Shown here: in pieces, positions 61,876 through 64,000 of the stretch | Layout of the letters: the number at the start of each line of letters is the position of its first letter | How positions within the stretch are numbered: position 1 is the first letter of the stretch | Assembly: GCA_013368325.1 (NCBI GenBank) | Contig: JAACJK010000003.1 | Coordinates: 868,001-932,000 of the forward strand | Direction: 5' to 3' | Length of the DNA: 64,000 nt | Source: Ephemerocybe angulata | Lineage: Eukaryota; Basidiomycota; Agaricomycetes; Agaricales; Psathyrellaceae | Program-made: the position numbers and the translations under genes | The notes under the pieces: generated by a model | Database searches by the model: none | What the model was told of the DNA's origin: nothing | The model's input: only the letters and a program-made list of their open reading frames with translations

Positions 61876-62128
61876 GGGACTTGCTTACTTTGTTTGTTTG
61901 GACTTTTGGAGGATATGGGGTCAATGGGGTACAGGATAAGGTGGGGATAGGATTTGGCCTGTGACTGTATTATTGCTATTGTACACTACGAACGAACGTA
62001 CCACTGGATGGTCAGAAACAAGGGCAACAAGGGCAACATGTATTATTTATTTCTTGTCTATTCTTCGTCTCCGAACAAGCGTTTTCTGTATTTCATAGAG
62101 TTAGTTTTTCTCTCGATCCTCGTGAAGT
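61876..62128. other. Short convergent intergenic region
   Basis: 3' flanks of two convergent genes; no gene. Confidence 0.55.
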
Positions 62129-62913
62129 TTACGAAATGACGTACATCCTGTCTGGCGCTTCGCTGAAGAAGGTGGGACCGCCGACCATCTCGCGCGTCCA
62201 GACGTCGCGCATGAACCACCCGACGTGGCCTACGGCGCAGCCGATGAGGTCACCTGCTGCAGCCTTCCAGGTGCCGTTGAGGATCCAGGAGAAGGCGACG
62301 AGGGCGATGGGGAGGTAGGGCGCGGTGATGGTGATCAGGCCGAAGAGGGATATGGGTGTGGAGGGGTGCCGCCGGGACCAGATGTAGATGGGGACGAAGG
62401 CGAGCGGGGAGGAGAGGAAGGGGAGGTTGAATAGCGGGGAGAGTGCCAGGAGCATGATGGAGGAGAGGAGGAGGAGCCAGAAGTACTCGGCTTTGCGGTT
62501 GGGGAAGGACGACTCTTCGAGCATGCGGCTGTATCTCATGCTGTTTGGAGGGTTAGGGTGGGGTGGGATGGGGAGACGAGCGTGCTTACAAGAAGAAGAG
62601 GTGGAAGACATAGTCCAGGGATATTGGACCAAAGTAGAAAAAGTTGAGCACTGCTCTCCATGGCTGACAATATTATCAGATAGAGATTATAATAGGGGTG
62701 TGCCAAATCCCACCTGTAGGTTAACGAAGGCCTTGGGGCTGTAGTACAGCTGCAGCGGTGTTACGAGCTGACATTGCTGGAAACCGTGTTAGCGCGGGCT
62801 GCACTGACAATGGAGCGACATACCACTGCCAGACTGGTCAGCACCGATAGGGCGAGCCATGCTCGTGTAATGGGCGGTATTTGGGTGATCCAAGCCTCGA
62901 CACCGACGGGCAT
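62129..62913 (-). CDS. Derlin family protein (Der1/Dfm1-like ERAD factor)
   Basis: ATG 62913 (MPVGVEAWITQIPPITRAWL). Exons join LALSVLTSLAV, QCQLVTPLQLYYSPKAFVNL, PWRAVLNFFYFGPISLDYVF followed by HLFFLMRYSRMLEESSF, and a large last exon: AEYFWLLLLSSIMLLALSPL, FVPIYIWSRRHPSTPISLFG, AGDLIGCAVGHVGWFMRDVW, ending DRMYVIS (stop 62129-62131). The early 'PP.tR', the 'Q.WR...NF.yFG' element (here LQ-PWRAVLNFFYFG) and the late 'G...GH..WF..' are Derlin hallmarks. It is a rhomboid-like pseudoprotease without catalytic Ser, acting in ER-associated degradation. About 220 residues in several exons. It diverges from the vts1 gene. Confidence 0.88.
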
Positions 62914-63423
62914 GGTGGGCGTTTGTGGTGAACGACGTGTTCGGACCGCAATATCGTGGTTCGCACGCACGTGGACTTAGGGGCTTCTGCCCAATCAGGC
63001 TGTGCGATAGATGTGGAATTTCTGCCCTCCCTGGTGCGTTTCATTGTTATCATTTGCGATGGCCAGGGCTGTCTGACGATCAGATGTGTATGCTGAATGC
63101 AGTGAGCTTGGACCTGGAGTGGCAGCGGAACTGGAGACAAAAGAGTGTGACGGCGTGACTTGTGGTTGACATGTGTTGTTATTTATCAATGAGCCAGCGC
63201 AGCGCTTTTTCTTCCCAAGCCTTTACCCGCCCGTAATCGCTCTTGCTCGTCGTGCCCCACGTCGACCTCAACATCTCGCTAGACCGGCAGGCTCCGCTGG
63301 TCTCGTCTAGGACACTCGCAGCCACAGTCGCCCCGCCGACCCCCAGCTTCTTGTTGCCCGCTCCCAGACTCGACGTCCAGGACCAATACCCACTCCCACT
63401 CCCCTTCCACCTTTCTGTACACT
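62914..63423. promoter_or_regulatory. Divergent promoter between derlin and vts1
   Basis: The two genes start 510 bp apart on opposite strands. The 63240-63420 part is CT-rich and directly precedes the vts1 start. No separate gene was seen. Confidence 0.5.
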
Positions 63424-64000
63424 ATGAGTCTTCGCCCCCCTTCTACAAGTCCGAGTCCCTCGCCTGGTCCCAGCGAGGGCGGCAAGGTCAGCGCCCGCCA
63501 ATCGATGGGCCCCTCTGCCCGCGGAACTCCCACTCTTGCACCATCTTCGCCGCGCCCTGGAGGACAGGGCAGTGCCAGGCCTACTAGCGAGCTACTAGGC
63601 AGCGGTGCCATGTTTCAAACTCCCGAAGGTGAGCTTTTTCATGGCGGCTGCCATTCTCGTCGTTGCTGACCTCCCCGCCAGCGGAGGCGCTTGATCAATG
63701 GTTTGAAAATCTTCAAAACTACGAAGCCACTCTGGAGGATATGGCTGCGGCCTCCCTCGATGTTAATTTCAAGGAGGAATTGAGCGCCATCGAGCAATGT
63801 ACGTTCGCCTCTCGATCTCAAATGGCCACTCCCTCACCCCCCGCGCAGGGTTCAAGGTTCTCTCCGAAGCCGAGCGCACAGCCGCTCTGTACAGTCTACT
63901 TCAACACTCTACCCAAGTCCAAATTCGCTTCTTCATCACTGTCTTGCAGCAGATGGCCAGGTCGGACCCGATGACGGCGTTGCTGAGCCCCGCTATGGGT
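63424..64000 (+). CDS. vts1: Vts1/Smaug-like RNA-binding protein, N-terminal part (3' truncated by window edge)
   Basis: ATG 63424 opens [20 protein letters not shown], a Ser/Pro-rich start. Introns at about 63628-63681 and 63800-63848 join it to [80 protein letters not shown] and TALLSPAMG at the window end. This N-terminal helical block is highly conserved in fungal Vts1. The C-terminal SAM domain, which binds Smaug recognition hairpins in mRNAs and promotes their deadenylation, must lie beyond the edge. Confidence 0.88.

Noticed and set aside
61364..61924. Minus-strand frame of 186 codons rich in His/Pro/Ser
   Set aside because: It is a shadow of the low-complexity tail of the DUF4436 gene on the other strand.

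Overview
The window is a piece of a filamentous basidiomycete (probably Agaricomycete) nuclear genome. Nearly every conserved gene is broken by many short GT-AG introns of about 48-60 bp. The genes are eukaryotic (RAD50, Cre1, EMC8, Derlin, Vts1, DCAF-type WD40, SET-MYND). F-box and F-box-like genes recur, and a tRNA-Cys carries a 29-nt intron. There are no operons, CRISPR arrays or viral genes, and I found no intact transposon.

Layout, left to right. 1-1198 is the C-terminal part of a DEAH-box RNA helicase cut by the left edge. 1199-4056 holds nothing I can support. 4057-7973 encodes the most unusual protein of the window: an amino-acid-type adenylation domain fused to a ferric-reductase-like membrane and flavin/NAD domain. 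EMC8/9 (8253-9095) and an unrecognised small gene (about 9600-10066) follow. 10779-16195 carries an unknown minus-strand gene and two F-box type genes; one of these needs an 88-bp intron or a frameshift to read through.

16586-21878 is notable: mitoribosomal uL29m, the complex II assembly factor SDHAF1 and the complex I assembly factor NDUFAF6 lie within 5.3 kb, interrupted only by a single-pass membrane protein. 22203-25758 is a large F-box-like gene of a family I recall from Agaricomycetes. 26243-28719 (minus) is an allantoate/nicotinate-type MFS permease. 29962-31884 is a DUF4203/TMEM198-like membrane protein, 32860-34323 a Sec14-like lipid-transfer protein and 35557-36721 a dienelactone hydrolase. 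37740-40937 (minus) is the carbon catabolite repressor Cre1, with GCGGGG boxes in its own upstream region and a CU-rich 3' flank.

41640-45250 is poorly coding apart from one possible multi-exon unknown gene. Then come the tRNA-Cys, a DCAF-type WD40 gene, and a decayed NAD(P)-binding gene. RAD50 (49173-54243), a disordered acidic protein, a SET-MYND protein, a DUF4436 membrane protein, a Derlin (minus) and the first exons of Vts1 at the right edge close the window.

The genes do not form one pathway. Shared themes are mitochondrial biogenesis (uL29m, SDHAF1, NDUFAF6), ER protein handling (EMC8, Derlin), ubiquitin-ligase adaptors (F-box genes, DCAF) and carbon regulation (Cre1). All identifications come from reading translations and splice sites by eye; no database search was run.
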